A stretch of 64,000 nt of DNA from an uncultured Corynebacterium sp. (lineage in GTDB: Bacteria > Actinomycetota > Actinomycetes > Mycobacteriales > Mycobacteriaceae), in assembly GCF_946223165.1 (NCBI RefSeq), contig NZ_CAMIBP010000007.1, positions 16,646 through 80,645 on the forward strand, written 5' to 3'. The translations under genes and the position numbers were made by a program. Positions 16,921 through 26,339 of this stretch are shown here, piece after piece. The first letter of the stretch is position 1; the number at the start of each line of letters is the position of its first letter. The notes below the pieces were generated by a model, which saw only the letters and a list, made by a program, of their open reading frames with translations, made no database searches and was not told the origin of the DNA.

Positions 16921-17008
16921 CAAGCGCCCGCCGCCTGCCCCCTATTGGCTGGCTGTGTCAACAACGATGTGCTTGACTCAGCCAGCCGGGGCGACGAACG
17001 GGCGCTTG
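16921..17008. repeat. Nested long inverted repeat between alaS and ruvX
   Basis: A perfect 10-bp outer inverted repeat, CAAGCGCCCG (16921-16930) with CGGGCGCTTG (16999-17008), encloses a perfect 9-bp inner one, GGCTGGCTG (16947-16955) with CAGCCAGCC (16979-16987). A third short pair, GTCAA/TTGAC, lies inside. It begins 18 nt past the alaS stop. There is no U-tract, so it is not a standard intrinsic terminator. Confidence 0.8.
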
Positions 17009-17025
17009 ATGTGAAGAGGGCGTTT

Positions 17026-19710
17026 CTACAGCGTCTCGAGGTACGCCTTGACGGCCGAGAATCCTTCCTCGGCACCGGCAACGTTGGCGCCAGAGCCCTG
17101 CGCCATATCCGGTTTGCCGCCGCCCTTGCCGTCGACGAACTCGCCAAAGCGCTTGACGATGTCGCCCGCCTTGACGCCGCGCGCGATGGCGGCATCGGTA
17201 GCAGCGGCGATGAACGGGAACTTACCGTCGTTCTCGGAGCCGAGAATGATAACCGCGGCGTCGTCACGGACGCGGTTCTTGATGTCGGTGGCGACGGTGC
17301 GCAAGTCCCCGCCGTTGATGCCCTTGGGCAGACGCAGCGCGGCCAGCTTGAAGCCGTTGATGTCGACCGCCTGGGCCAGGAAGTCCGCGGACTGGGCCAT
17401 GAGCTGGGCCTTGTGCAGCTGCTCAATCTCCTTCTCCGCGGCACGCAGCTTCTCGGTCAGCGCGGCGATGCGCTCCGGAAGGTCCTCCGTCTGAACCTTG
17501 AGCTCGCGGGACACGCCCTCGATCAGCGCGGCCTCCTTGGAGTAGTAACGGAAGGCATCCAGACCCGAGTAGGCCTCGATGCGGCGGGCGCCGGAGCCCA
17601 CGGAGGACTCGCCCAGCACGGAGACCGGTCCGATCTCGGACGTGTTCTTGACGTGGGTACCGCCGCACAGCTCGATGGAGAACGGACCGCCCATCTCGAC
17701 GACGCGAACCTGGTTGCCGTAGTTCTCGCCGAACAGAGCCATGGCGCCCATGGCCTTGGCCTTCTCCAACTCGGTCTCGATGGTGTTGACCGCGTAGTGG
17801 GCGTCGACGGCCTGGTTGGTGATGAGCGCGATCTCCTCCAGCTGGGCCGAGGTGAGCTGCTCGGTGTAGTTGAAGTCGAAGCGCAGGTAGCCCGGGCGGT
17901 TCAAGGAACCCGCCTGGACCGCGGTGGGGCCGAGCACCTGACGCAGGGCCGCGTGGATGAGGTGCGTGGCGGAGTGCGCCTGGACGGCACCGTGGCGCCA
18001 CTTCTCATCCACCTCGGCGGTGACGGTGGAGCCCAGATCCAAGCCGCCGGAGATGACGGTGGCCTTGTGGACCCAGAGCTTCTTGCCGATCTTCTGGACG
18101 TCGCCGACCTCCAGCAGGGTCTCGCCGGCCAGGATGCGGCCGCGGTCAGCGGTCTGGCCGCCGGACTCGGCGTACAGCGGGGACTGATCGAGGATGACCT
18201 CGATCTCCTCGCCCTCGCGGACCTCGTTGACCTTAGCGCCGTCGCGCAGCAGGCCGATAACCTTGGCCTCGGAGGTGAGCTCCTCGTAGCCGGTGAAGAC
18301 GGTCGGGTTGTTGTCCACCCACTCGCGGTAGACGGACAGATCCGCGTGGCCATGCTTCTTGGCCTGGTTGTCGGCCTTGGCGCGGCGGCGCTGCTCGCCC
18401 ATGGCCGCATCGAAGCCATCCATGTCAACCTCGAGGCCGGCCTCGGCGGCCATCTCGAGGGTCAGATCGATCGGGAAGCCGTAGGTGTCGTGCAGCTCGA
18501 AGGCCTTGTCACCGGATAGCACCTTGGCCGTGTTGGCACGCAAGGTGGACTTGAGCTCCTCCACGGCCTCGTCAAAGAGCTTCGTGCCGGACTCGAGGGT
18601 CTTGAGGAATGCCTTCTCCTCGGTGACGGCGACGCGGAGGATGCGCTCGCGGTTGTCCGCAATCTCCGGGTACGACGGGGTCATGGTGTCCATGATGGTG
18701 TTCATGAACTTCTCCATCGTGTCGCCCTGCGCGCCCAGCAGGCGGGCGGAACGGATGATGCGGCGCAGCAGTCGGCGCAGGATGTAACCTCGGCCCTCAT
18801 TAGACGGGGTCACGCCGTCGAGGATGAGCATCATGCCCGTGCGGGAGTGATCCGCGATGACGCGGAAACGGATAAGGTCTTGCTGATCCGCGGTGGACAC
18901 GTACTGCGCACCGGTGAGCTCCTGCGCCACGTCGATGACCGGGCGCAGCAGGTCGGTCTCGTAGACGTTGTCCACGTTCTGCAGGATGCAGGCCACGCGC
19001 TCCACACCCATGCCGGTGTCAATGTTCTTCTTAGGCAGCGGGCCGAGGATCTCAAAGCCGTCCTTGCCGACGCCCTCCCCGCGCTCGTTCTGCATGAAGA
19101 CGAGGTTCCAGATCTCCATGTAGCGGTTGTCGTCCGCAACCGGGCCGCCTTCGGCACCGTACTCCGGGCCGCGGTCGTAGTAGATCTCCGAGCACGGGCC
19201 GCACGGGCCGGGAACGCCCATGGACCAGTAGTTGTCCTTCATGCCCAAGCGCTGGATACGGTCCTCTGGCACGCCGATTTTCTCGTGCCAGATCTGCGCG
19301 GCCTCATCGTCATCGAGGTAGACGGTGACCCACAGGCGCTCCGGATCGAGGCCGAAGCCACCCTCCTCCACGGAGCCGGTGAGCAGGCCCCACGCGTGCG
19401 TGATGGCGCCCTCCTTGAAGTACTGGCCGAAGGAGAAGTTGCCGGCCATCTGGAAGAAAGTGTTGTGGCGGGTGGTGATACCCACCTCCTCGATATCAAG
19501 GGTGCGCACGCACTTCTGGATGGAGGTGGCGGTGCCGTTGGGGAACGGCGGGTTCTGCTGGCCCAGGAAGTAGGGCTTGAACGGAACCATGCCAGCGTTG
19601 ACGAAGAGCAGGTTCGGGTCATCGAGGATCAGCGACGCGCTGGGCACGGCCTGGTGGCCGGCCTTGACGAAGTGGTTGGTGAAGCGTTCCCGAATCTCAT
19701 GAGTCTTCAC
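17026..19710 (-). CDS. alaS: Alanyl-tRNA synthetase
   Basis: Charges tRNA-Ala. It has 894 residues, full length, with a GTG start at 19710 preceded by AAGGATG. The class II catalytic core is at the N-terminus (IRERFTNHFVKAGHQAVPSAS, FFQMAGNFSFGQYFK). The editing domain has the zinc motifs HSATHLIHAALR and ELCGGTHVKNTSEIG. The C-terminal C-Ala/DHHA1 domain has GKGGGKPDMAQGSG. It is the first gene of the alaS-ruvX-mltG-aroE neighbourhood. Confidence 0.99.
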   Translation of the reverse strand: MKTHEIRERFTNHFVKAGHQAVPSASLILDDPNLLFVNAGMVPFKPYFLGQQNPPFPNGTATSIQKCVRTLDIEEVGITTRHNTFFQMAGNFSFGQYFKEGAITHAWGLLTGSVEEGGFGLDPERLWVTVYLDDDEAAQIWHEKIGVPEDRIQRLGMKDNYWSMGVPGPCGPCSEIYYDRGPEYGAEGGPVADDNRYMEIWNLVFMQNERGEGVGKDGFEILGPLPKKNIDTGMGVERVACILQNVDNVYETDLLRPVIDVAQELTGAQYVSTADQQDLIRFRVIADHSRTGMMLILDGVTPSNEGRGYILRRLLRRIIRSARLLGAQGDTMEKFMNTIMDTMTPSYPEIADNRERILRVAVTEEKAFLKTLESGTKLFDEAVEELKSTLRANTAKVLSGDKAFELHDTYGFPIDLTLEMAAEAGLEVDMDGFDAAMGEQRRRAKADNQAKKHGHADLSVYREWVDNNPTVFTGYEELTSEAKVIGLLRDGAKVNEVREGEEIEVILDQSPLYAESGGQTADRGRILAGETLLEVGDVQKIGKKLWVHKATVISGGLDLGSTVTAEVDEKWRHGAVQAHSATHLIHAALRQVLGPTAVQAGSLNRPGYLRFDFNYTEQLTSAQLEEIALITNQAVDAHYAVNTIETELEKAKAMGAMALFGENYGNQVRVVEMGGPFSIELCGGTHVKNTSEIGPVSVLGESSVGSGARRIEAYSGLDAFRYYSKEAALIEGVSRELKVQTEDLPERIAALTEKLRAAEKEIEQLHKAQLMAQSADFLAQAVDINGFKLAALRLPKGINGGDLRTVATDIKNRVRDDAAVIILGSENDGKFPFIAAATDAAIARGVKAGDIVKRFGEFVDGKGGGKPDMAQGSGANVAGAEEGFSAVKAYLETL

Positions 19711-19832
19711 GGACAGACATCCTTATTAAGTGACGATTGGGGCAGCACCGCGCGATGCCGCCTACTAACCCGCACAACTTTACCCGTCCGGGCCTGCCGG
19801 GCGCACGTGAGGGCTACCGATCACACCCCGCG

Positions 19833-21221
19833 CTAACGCCGCTTGCCGCGCACGAGGTTGCGCAGCCGCTCGAGGTAGTCACGCACGCGCTTTTCCGCGC
19901 CGTGATCGGTGGGCTCGTAATAGATGGCGTCACGCAGGACGTCGGGCAGATACTGCTGCTCCACGACGCCGCGGGGATCATCGTGCGGGTACACGTAGCC
20001 GACCGCGTGGCCCAAATCCTTGGCGCCGGAGTAATGCCCGTCGCGCAAGTGCGGCGGGACATGCCCAATCTTGCCCGCCGCGACGTCGGCCTGCGCCGCG
20101 GAGATGGCGGCGATGACCGAATTCGACTTCGGCGCGGTAGCCAGGTGAATCGTCGCCTGCGCCAGCGGAATGCGTGCCTCGGGCATGCCGATGAACTGCG
20201 CCGCCTGCGCCGCGGCCACGGCGGTCTGCAGCGCCGTCGGGTCCGCCATTCCGATGTCCTCCGATGCGTGCACGATGAGGCGCCGGGCGATAAAGCGAGG
20301 ATCCTCCCCCGCCTCAATCATGCGGGCCAGGTAGTGCAGCGCCGCGTCAACATCGGAGCCGCGAATGGACTTAATGAACGCGGAGACGACATCGTAATGC
20401 TGATCGCCGTCACGGTCATAGCGGACGACAGCCCGGTTAACGTTGTCCTTAATGGTCTGCGCCGTCATCTCCCCGCCATCGGGCACGGCCTCCGCGGCCG
20501 CCTCGAGGTAGGTCAGGGTGCGGCGGGCGTCGCCCCCGGCGAGGAGAACCAACTGATCCAGCGCCTCATCGGTCGCGGTGATGCGCCCGCCGATGCCGCG
20601 AGGATCCGAAAGCGCCCGCTCGGCGAGGGTTTTGAGGTCCGCATCCTCCAGCGGATGCAGCTGCAAGAGCAACGACCGGGACAGCAGCGGCGAGACGACG
20701 GAAAACGACGGGTTCTCCGTCGTCGCAGCGACGAGGAGTACGGTGCGGTTTTCCACGGCGGCGAGGAGGGCATCCTGCTGCGTCTTAGAAAAGCGGTGCA
20801 CCTCGTCGATAAACAGCACGGTGCGCACGCCGCGGATGGCTTCCTGGCGCGCGTGATTGATGACCTCGCGGACCTGCTTGACCCCAGAGTCGAGGGCCGA
20901 CAGCCCCACGAAGTTCTGCCCCATCGCTGTGGCAATGAGCGAGGCGATGGTGGTCTTGCCCGTTCCCGGCGGCCCGTAGAGGATGACGGAGGCCTCGCCC
21001 GAGCCGTCGATGAGGCGGCGCAACGGCTTCCCGGGGGCGAGCAGGTGCTCCTGCCCCACGACCTCCTCGAGCGTGCGTGGTCGCATGCGCGCGGCGAGCG
21101 GAGAACCCGCATGGGTGGCGAACATATCACGCGCGCCATCGCCCAGGACGGCACCGTGGGCCGGGGACGACGAGGCGCCGAGCGCACCGCCGCTGTCACC
21201 GAAGAGAGAGTCCTGAGGCAT
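19833..21221 (-). CDS. rarA: Replication-associated recombination protein A (RarA/MgsA, AAA+ ATPase)
   Basis: AAA+ clamp-loader-related ATPase acting at stalled replication forks. It has 462 residues from ATG 21221 (MPQDSLFGD). Walker A is GPPGTGKTT at residues 83-91, Walker B is VLFIDEVHRF, sensor 1 is AATTENPSF, and a RarA-type C-terminal region contains RFIARRLIVHASEDIGMADP and YPHDDPRG. The frame is open further upstream but overlaps the preceding gene, and MPQDSLF is the usual start. It begins 4 nt after the upstream stop. No internal ribosome binding site is obvious. Confidence 0.95.
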   Translation of the reverse strand: MPQDSLFGDSGGALGASSSPAHGAVLGDGARDMFATHAGSPLAARMRPRTLEEVVGQEHLLAPGKPLRRLIDGSGEASVILYGPPGTGKTTIASLIATAMGQNFVGLSALDSGVKQVREVINHARQEAIRGVRTVLFIDEVHRFSKTQQDALLAAVENRTVLLVAATTENPSFSVVSPLLSRSLLLQLHPLEDADLKTLAERALSDPRGIGGRITATDEALDQLVLLAGGDARRTLTYLEAAAEAVPDGGEMTAQTIKDNVNRAVVRYDRDGDQHYDVVSAFIKSIRGSDVDAALHYLARMIEAGEDPRFIARRLIVHASEDIGMADPTALQTAVAAAQAAQFIGMPEARIPLAQATIHLATAPKSNSVIAAISAAQADVAAGKIGHVPPHLRDGHYSGAKDLGHAVGYVYPHDDPRGVVEQQYLPDVLRDAIYYEPTDHGAEKRVRDYLERLRNLVRGKRR

Positions 21222-21225
21222 GGTG

Positions 21226-22488
21226 TTAGTCCGTGGCAACCAGGCGGCGGGCGACGGTGCGCGCGAAGTCCGCCACGACGTCGCACTGGGGATCCGCGCA
21301 GCCGGCGGCATAGCGGGACAGTGCCTCGAAGGTCTCGTACAGGTCCTGACGAACGAGGACCTCATCGTCTGAGAACGGGCCCAGATCCGTGCTGCGCAGA
21401 ACCGCCATCCGTGCCGGATCATCCACCGGCTGCTCCCCGCGCGCGAGGGCGAGGATACCGTCCACACCGTCGGCATACAGCGTGGTCACGCTCGACAGCG
21501 CCCAGCCCACGAGCGAGGACACAATGAGGTTGTGTAGCTTCGCGTCATCCACATAACGCGGCCACATGGCTGTAATCTCGCGGCGCCACGCTCCCTGGAA
21601 CACCTCCACCTCGGCGTCTGCAATGGGACGGGAGAACAAGAACTGTGGGAATCCGGCAATGACGGACGCGGCGTCGAAACCAACGTTGCGGAAGCCCGCC
21701 CACTCATAGTCCAAAAAGTATATCTGGTCCGAAACCACGATATTGTCCGGCGACAGGTCAAAGGGCGTGAACGCGCGGGCGAGCCCGCCCTGCTGGATCT
21801 CCGCCGCATGGGCCGCGAATTGTCCGAACTCCGTGGGCGGCTCGAGTCCGGCCCGACGGAGGATCTCAAGACCCAACAGGATGGAATCGCGCAGCGCACT
21901 GTCGCGGGCCGCCTGCTTCTCCGCGTACTCCGGATGCTTGCTCAACATGCGCGACAGCAGCGCATCATAGTCCTGCTCGCGCTGCGCGGTACCAGCATGC
22001 ATGTGGCCCAGCTGCTCGCCCAACAGACGCAGGATCTTGATGCGGTCCTCGTCGCTGGCGGAGTGCAGGGTGTCTACAAGGGTGTCGGCGTCGCCGATAT
22101 CGGTGAGAACGACGATACGCTGGTCCATGTCATAGGCCAGCAGCACCGGGCCGGGGCGCACATCCTCGGGCAGCGAGGTGGTGAATTGATAGGCCACGAC
22201 CTCCCGCAGGAACGCGGCGTCGTCGATGTCGCTGTCCGAATACGGCATGTGCTTGACCACGACCGAGCGATACGGCAGGAAGGCCGAAGGAACGAGGCGG
22301 GCGCGCGCCACGACGGCGTTTCCAGAGCCGCCCAGCAGTTCCACTTCGTCGAGCTCCGGCGAGCCGCCGAAGCGCTTCGATAACAGCTCCTGAGCGATCG
22401 CCACCACGGCGTGCTGATCGAGAGCCGCACCCCCATGACGGGTTGGGGTGGGCACCGGCTGGTTGGTCGGGTTGTCCTGCATGGCCAC
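21226..22488 (-). CDS. Aminoglycoside phosphotransferase-like kinase of unknown substrate
   Basis: A protein-kinase-like-fold phosphotransferase (APH/choline kinase group). The catalytic-loop equivalent is FDLSPDNIVV, with Asp and Asn in place, and the metal-binding motif is FLDYEWAGF. An N-lobe VVVKHMPY lysine is present. The GTG at 22488 lies 9 nt after GAGGAGG and gives 420 residues; the ATG at 22482 is two codons later, and the frame is open a further 24 codons upstream. It sits between aspS and rarA, with 4 nt before rarA. The substrate is unknown. Antibiotic resistance should not be inferred. Confidence 0.75.
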   Translation of the reverse strand: MAMQDNPTNQPVPTPTRHGGAALDQHAVVAIAQELLSKRFGGSPELDEVELLGGSGNAVVARARLVPSAFLPYRSVVVKHMPYSDSDIDDAAFLREVVAYQFTTSLPEDVRPGPVLLAYDMDQRIVVLTDIGDADTLVDTLHSASDEDRIKILRLLGEQLGHMHAGTAQREQDYDALLSRMLSKHPEYAEKQAARDSALRDSILLGLEILRRAGLEPPTEFGQFAAHAAEIQQGGLARAFTPFDLSPDNIVVSDQIYFLDYEWAGFRNVGFDAASVIAGFPQFLFSRPIADAEVEVFQGAWRREITAMWPRYVDDAKLHNLIVSSLVGWALSSVTTLYADGVDGILALARGEQPVDDPARMAVLRSTDLGPFSDDEVLVRQDLYETFEALSRYAAGCADPQCDVVADFARTVARRLVATD

Positions 22489-22544
22489 GATGTCGTGCCT
22501 CCTCGTTATGCAAGCGCCGCCCAGGGCGGTGCGACGTTCGCGCG

Positions 22545-22577
22545 GAAAAGCGGGGCTCACGCGTGTGCTGCCCCGCT
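22545..22577 (-). terminator. Intrinsic terminator after aspS
   Basis: On the minus strand, a perfect 8-bp AGCGGGGC/GCCCCGCT stem with a 13-nt loop is followed by TTTTCC. It lies about 70 nt past the aspS stop. Confidence 0.7.
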
Positions 22578-22644
22578 CCTTCCTTTAAATCTTGACGGGT
22601 GTTGCTGTTCTGAGAAACGGCGAACCCCCTTGTTCATGAAGACC

Positions 22645-24453
22645 CTAGGCCTTCGTCTCCGGCTGCTTCTCGGCGTTCTTCTCCGGCTTGAAGTCCACGC
22701 CGGCCTCCTTGCGCTGGGCGTCCGGAATCGGTGCCGGCGCATCGGTGAGCGGATCGACTCCGCCGCCCGACTTCGGGAAGGCAATGACGTCGCGAATGGA
22801 CTCGAAACCGCCCAGCAGGGACACGATGCGGTCCCAGCCGAACGCGATGCCGCCGTGCGGCGGTGCGCCGTACTGGAAGGCGTCGAGCAGGAAGCCGAAC
22901 TTCTCCTGGGCTTCCTCCTCGCCGATGCCCATGACGTCAAAGACGCGCTTCTGGACGTCCTGACGGTGGATACGGATGGATCCGCCGCCGATCTCGTTGC
23001 CGTTGCAGACGATGTCGTAGGCGTAAGCCAGGGCCTCGCCCGGCTCCTTATCGAAGGTGTCCAGGTACTCCGGCTTCGGGGAGGTGAACGCGTGGTGCAC
23101 GGCGGTCCACGTGGAGTGGCCCAGGGCAACATCGCCAGACGCGGTGGCATCGGCAGCCGGCTCAAACAGCGGAGCGTCGACGACCCAGGTGAACGCCCAG
23201 TCGCCGTCCTTGATGAGGTCCAGCTTGCGGGCGATCTCGCCGCGGGCCGCGCCGAGCAGAGCGCGGGAGGTCTTGGTGTCGCCCGCCGCGAAGAAGATAG
23301 CGTCACCCGGCTTGGCGCCCACGTGGGCGGCGATGCCCTCGCGCTCAGCATCAGTAATGTTCTTAGCCACCGGGCCGCCCAGGGTGCCGTCCTCAGCGAT
23401 GGTGATGTAGGCCAGACCCTTGGCACCGCGCTGCTTCGCCCACTCTTGCCAGGCGTCGAACTGGCGGCGCGGCTGGGAGGCGCCACCCTCCATAACAACG
23501 GCGCCGACGTACTCATTCTGGAAGACGCGGAAGGTGGTGTCCTTAAAGAAGTCCGTGCACTCCACGATCTTGATATCGAAGCGCAGGTCCGGCTTATCGG
23601 AGCCGTAGTACTTCATGGCGTCCGCGTAGGTCATACGCGGGATCGGGGTGGTGACCTCGTAGCCGATGAGCGCCCACAGGGCCTTGACGATTTCCTCGCC
23701 CAGGGCGATGACGTCGTCCTGATCCACGAAGGACATCTCGATGTCGAGCTGAGTGAACTCCGGCTGACGGTCCGCACGGAAATCCTCGTCACGGTAGCAG
23801 CGCGCAATCTGGTAGTAGCGCTCCATGCCAGCCACCATGAGCAGCTGCTTGAACAGCTGCGGGGACTGCGGCAGGGCGTACCAAGAGCCCGGCTTCAGAC
23901 GAGCCGGCACCAAGAAGTCACGCGCACCCTCCGGGGTGGAGCGGGTCAGGGTCGGGGTCTCGATCTCGGTGAAGTCGTGGGAGTCGAGGACGCGGCGCGC
24001 GGCCTGGTTGGCCTTAGAGCGCAGGACCAGTGCGTTGTGCTGGCGCTCGCGACGCAGGTCGAGGTAGCGGTACTTGAGGCGAGCCTCCTCGCCCACCTCG
24101 CCGGACGACGACGGATCATCAATCTGGAACGGCAGGGCCGCGGACTTGTTGAGGACCTCAAGCGCTGAGACGTTGACCTCAATCTCACCGGAGGCGAGGT
24201 TCGGGTTGGCGGATCCCTCCGGGCGCGGCTCCACCACACCGGTGACCTGGATGCAGTACTCGGAACGCAGATCGTGGGCCTGCTCGGCCACCTCAGACTC
24301 GCGGAACACGATCTGGGCGATGCCGGAGCGGTCGCGGAGATCAATGAAGATGACGCCGCCGTGATCGCGGCGACGGGACACCCAGCCGGTCAGAGTGACG
24401 GACTCGCCGGCCATCTCCTTGCGAAGATCGCCTGCCAAATGGGTACGCAGCAC
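22645..24453 (-). CDS. aspS: Aspartyl-tRNA synthetase
   Basis: Class II synthetase. It has 602 residues. The OB-fold anticodon-binding domain is at the N-terminus (GWVSRRRDHGGVIFIDLRDR). Motif 2 is CYRDEDFRADRQPEFTQLDIE. The bacterial GAD insertion is central, and motif 3 is FGWDRIVSLLGG. A C-terminal tail of about 25 residues is rich in Lys, Glu and Pro. Actinobacterial enzymes are often non-discriminating (charging tRNA-Asn too) when asnS is absent; that cannot be tested in this window. A candidate -10 box TAGAAT lies at 24543-24548. Confidence 0.98.
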   Translation of the reverse strand: MLRTHLAGDLRKEMAGESVTLTGWVSRRRDHGGVIFIDLRDRSGIAQIVFRESEVAEQAHDLRSEYCIQVTGVVEPRPEGSANPNLASGEIEVNVSALEVLNKSAALPFQIDDPSSSGEVGEEARLKYRYLDLRRERQHNALVLRSKANQAARRVLDSHDFTEIETPTLTRSTPEGARDFLVPARLKPGSWYALPQSPQLFKQLLMVAGMERYYQIARCYRDEDFRADRQPEFTQLDIEMSFVDQDDVIALGEEIVKALWALIGYEVTTPIPRMTYADAMKYYGSDKPDLRFDIKIVECTDFFKDTTFRVFQNEYVGAVVMEGGASQPRRQFDAWQEWAKQRGAKGLAYITIAEDGTLGGPVAKNITDAEREGIAAHVGAKPGDAIFFAAGDTKTSRALLGAARGEIARKLDLIKDGDWAFTWVVDAPLFEPAADATASGDVALGHSTWTAVHHAFTSPKPEYLDTFDKEPGEALAYAYDIVCNGNEIGGGSIRIHRQDVQKRVFDVMGIGEEEAQEKFGFLLDAFQYGAPPHGGIAFGWDRIVSLLGGFESIRDVIAFPKSGGGVDPLTDAPAPIPDAQRKEAGVDFKPEKNAEKQPETKA

Positions 24454-24542
24454 TGTTATTCAGTCCTTTCAGATTGACTCGCCCGTCCGAACGCCACGCG
24501 TAGACAGCGCGCGCACCCGGATGGGCACATGAACGACCAACC

Positions 24543-24548
24543 ATTCTA
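24543..24548 (-). promoter_or_regulatory. Candidate -10 box of aspS
   Basis: TAGAAT on the minus strand, 89 nt upstream of the aspS ATG. No good -35 is seen at 17 nt. Confidence 0.4.
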
Positions 24549-24636
24549 CCCCGCTGGCCCTAGGGCGCAGCAGTAGCTCAAAGGTTTAGCTATGTTTACC
24601 CCGTGCGCGCGCTCGCACTGTGCGAAAATGACCCGT

Positions 24637-25533
24637 ATGACTTTCGATCCGAATGCTCGTCTGGACTCCACTCGCGCCAACACCACGAGCGGCGGCGGCC
24701 GCCGCGGCGGCACCATCGCCGCGGGTGGCGGCATCGGCACGCTCGTTATTGTGGGCCTGTTCCTGCTCCTGGGCGGCAACCCGTCCGATATCGGACAGAT
24801 TCTGGGCGGCTCTGAGTCCTCACAGTCCGACGGCGGCAGCACGGACGCATTTGAGAACTGCACGACCGGCGAGGACGCGAATAACAACACCGACTGCCGC
24901 ATGCTGTTCACCATCAACTCGATTGATGACGTGTGGGGGACCATTCTGCCGGAGCAGGCCAACCTGGAGTACACCCAGCCAGGCCTCCACCTCTTCAGCG
25001 GTGCCGTCTCCACCGCCTGCGGCAACGCCACCTCGGCCTCGGGCCCGTTCTACTGCCCAGGCGACGAGTCCGTTTACCTCGACACCTCCTTCTTCGCCGA
25101 GCTGGAGAAGTACGGCGCCGCCGATGCCCCGCTGGCCGAGGAATACATCATCGCCCACGAGGTCGGTCACCACATCCAGCAGATCGAAGGCACCCTCAGC
25201 CTGTCGAACTACAACCAGCCGGGTGAGGACTCCAACGCCGTGAAAATAGAGACCCAGGCGGACTGCTACGGCGGCATCTGGGCCCACTACGCCGATGACG
25301 GTGTGAGCGATCAGAACCTGACGAGCATCACGGAGGAACAGCTCTTTACCGCCATCACCGCCGCCCGCGCGGTGGGTGACGATAACATCCAGGAGCGCGC
25401 TGGTCAGGAGGTCCGCCCGGACACCTTCACGCACGGTTCCTCCGAGGAGCGTGCCAAGGCCTTCATGGCGGGCTACGAGACCGGCAAGATGTCCGCGTGT
25501 GATTTCCTCGGACGCGGGGCTTATAACTCTTAA
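24637..25533 (+). CDS. Membrane-anchored neutral zinc metallopeptidase (YpfJ family)
   Basis: A single N-terminal transmembrane helix (about residues 30-47, GGGIGTLVIVGLFLLLGG) anchors an extracytoplasmic PF04228-type peptidase domain. The zinc motif HExxH is seen as EYIIAHEVGHHIQ. QADCYGGIWAHY supplies the downstream ligand region, and THGSSEERAKAFMAGYETG is characteristic. From ATG 24637 it is 298 residues; ATG 24628 would add three. It is divergent from aspS. Substrate and role are unknown; the family is widespread in corynebacteria. Confidence 0.88.
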   Translation: MTFDPNARLDSTRANTTSGGGRRGGTIAAGGGIGTLVIVGLFLLLGGNPSDIGQILGGSESSQSDGGSTDAFENCTTGEDANNNTDCRMLFTINSIDDVWGTILPEQANLEYTQPGLHLFSGAVSTACGNATSASGPFYCPGDESVYLDTSFFAELEKYGAADAPLAEEYIIAHEVGHHIQQIEGTLSLSNYNQPGEDSNAVKIETQADCYGGIWAHYADDGVSDQNLTSITEEQLFTAITAARAVGDDNIQERAGQEVRPDTFTHGSSEERAKAFMAGYETGKMSACDFLGRGAYNS

Positions 25534-26277
25534 TCATCACGCCCAGCAGCCGCACGTATTACCCCGCCGTCCCGCGCCATCGTTGCCAGGGAGCAGCATG
25601 TCGAAATAGTTCTTAGACTGGGCAACCATGAGCCACGAAACCTCGGCGCGCTTTTCTCTGTCTTCAACGACATCGAACAATTCCTTCGCCAGGCCGTGAA
25701 CGCGAAGAATTCGGATTCCTTCCGGTGGATTGTGGACCGTGTCTACGACAAGCAAATGATGACGAAGAAACAGGTGGAGGCGCTCAAGGACTTCGGCAAC
25801 CTGCGCAATGCTATCGCCCACGGACGCTATTTCGATGACGAGCTGCTCGCCTTCCCCCACCCGAAGGCGGTCGAGCAGATCGAAAAACCGCAGGCCCTAC
25901 TCACCTCTCCCCTGCAGGCGCTGAGCATTCTGGCCCCACGACGTCGCTACCTTGGACATCGATGCCGACGTACAGGAGGCGCTCGCCCGCATCGCCTTTA
26001 CGCGGCTATTCCCAGATACCTGTGTACCGCGGCCACGAGTATCCAGCGTCCCAGTCAACGTCATACTCGAGCATTCCGAAGCCACCGATCGTGCCGCCTT
26101 CCTCCCCCAGACCGCGAGCGCGCAGCAGGCTCTCGAAACCCCACAGAACTGGCCCACGACGGCTCACATCCCTGCGCGTAGATTCTTACCGAAGACGGCT
26201 CCCCGGACCAGGTCCCCCTGGGCATTCTCACCCCGCCAGACGTGACGTTGTTGGTGGACGCTTTGGAGTGGGAATAA
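25534..26277 (+). pseudogene. Decayed CBS-domain protein gene with several frameshifts
   Basis: Reading across frames gives one protein-like series. It runs LGALFSVFNDIEQFLRQAV ... FGNLRNAIAHGRYFDDELL, DVATLDIDADVQEALARIAFTR, SQIPVYRGHEY, VNVILEHSEATDRAAFLP, and finally GSPDQVPLGILTPPDVTLL-VDALEWE before a TAA at 26275. This matches the layout of actinobacterial proteins with an N-terminal helical HEPN-like region and a CBS pair. The opening frame has no start codon after the metallopeptidase stop, and at least three frame changes occur (near 25910, near 26005, and between 26120 and 26190). No intact product is possible. About 740 nt are involved. Confidence 0.75.
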
Positions 26278-26293
26278 TACTTTTTCCAATTTG

Positions 26294-26312
26294 TTGACAC
26301 GTCATATAGAAT
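26294..26312 (+). promoter_or_regulatory. Candidate operator/-10 region before the LLM gene
   Basis: TGACACGTCA (26295-26304) is a TGAC/GTCA inverted repeat immediately before TATAGAAT (26305-26312). The TAGAAT could be a -10 box. The adjacent TTGACA is too close (7 nt) to act as its -35, so the palindrome may instead be a regulator site. Confidence 0.35.
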
Positions 26313-26339
26313 TAATGGCGACAACAGGAAGGCCCGTAC

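Noticed and set aside
16945..18519. 524-codon open frame on the plus strand
   Set aside because: Antisense to alaS; a Gly/Leu/Val/His-rich shadow without family features.
19737..21527. 596-codon open frame on the plus strand
   Set aside because: It is the antisense shadow of rarA and the kinase-like gene. The real genes have complete motifs on the minus strand.
21226..22488. Aminoglycoside resistance gene
   Set aside because: It has only the general kinase fold. It lies in a conserved core location between aspS and rarA, and no resistance-enzyme signature is visible.
22411..24168. 585-codon open frame on the plus strand
   Set aside because: Antisense to aspS, arising from GC-biased third positions; no protein motifs.
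25696..26181. 161-codon frame as an intact gene
   Set aside because: It is only the middle of a longer decayed CBS-type gene; the C-terminal half of this frame turns into Arg-rich nonsense after a frameshift.
26294..26299. TTGACA as a -35 box for the LLM gene
   Set aside because: The nearest -10-like hexamer is only 7 nt away, so it cannot work with it.
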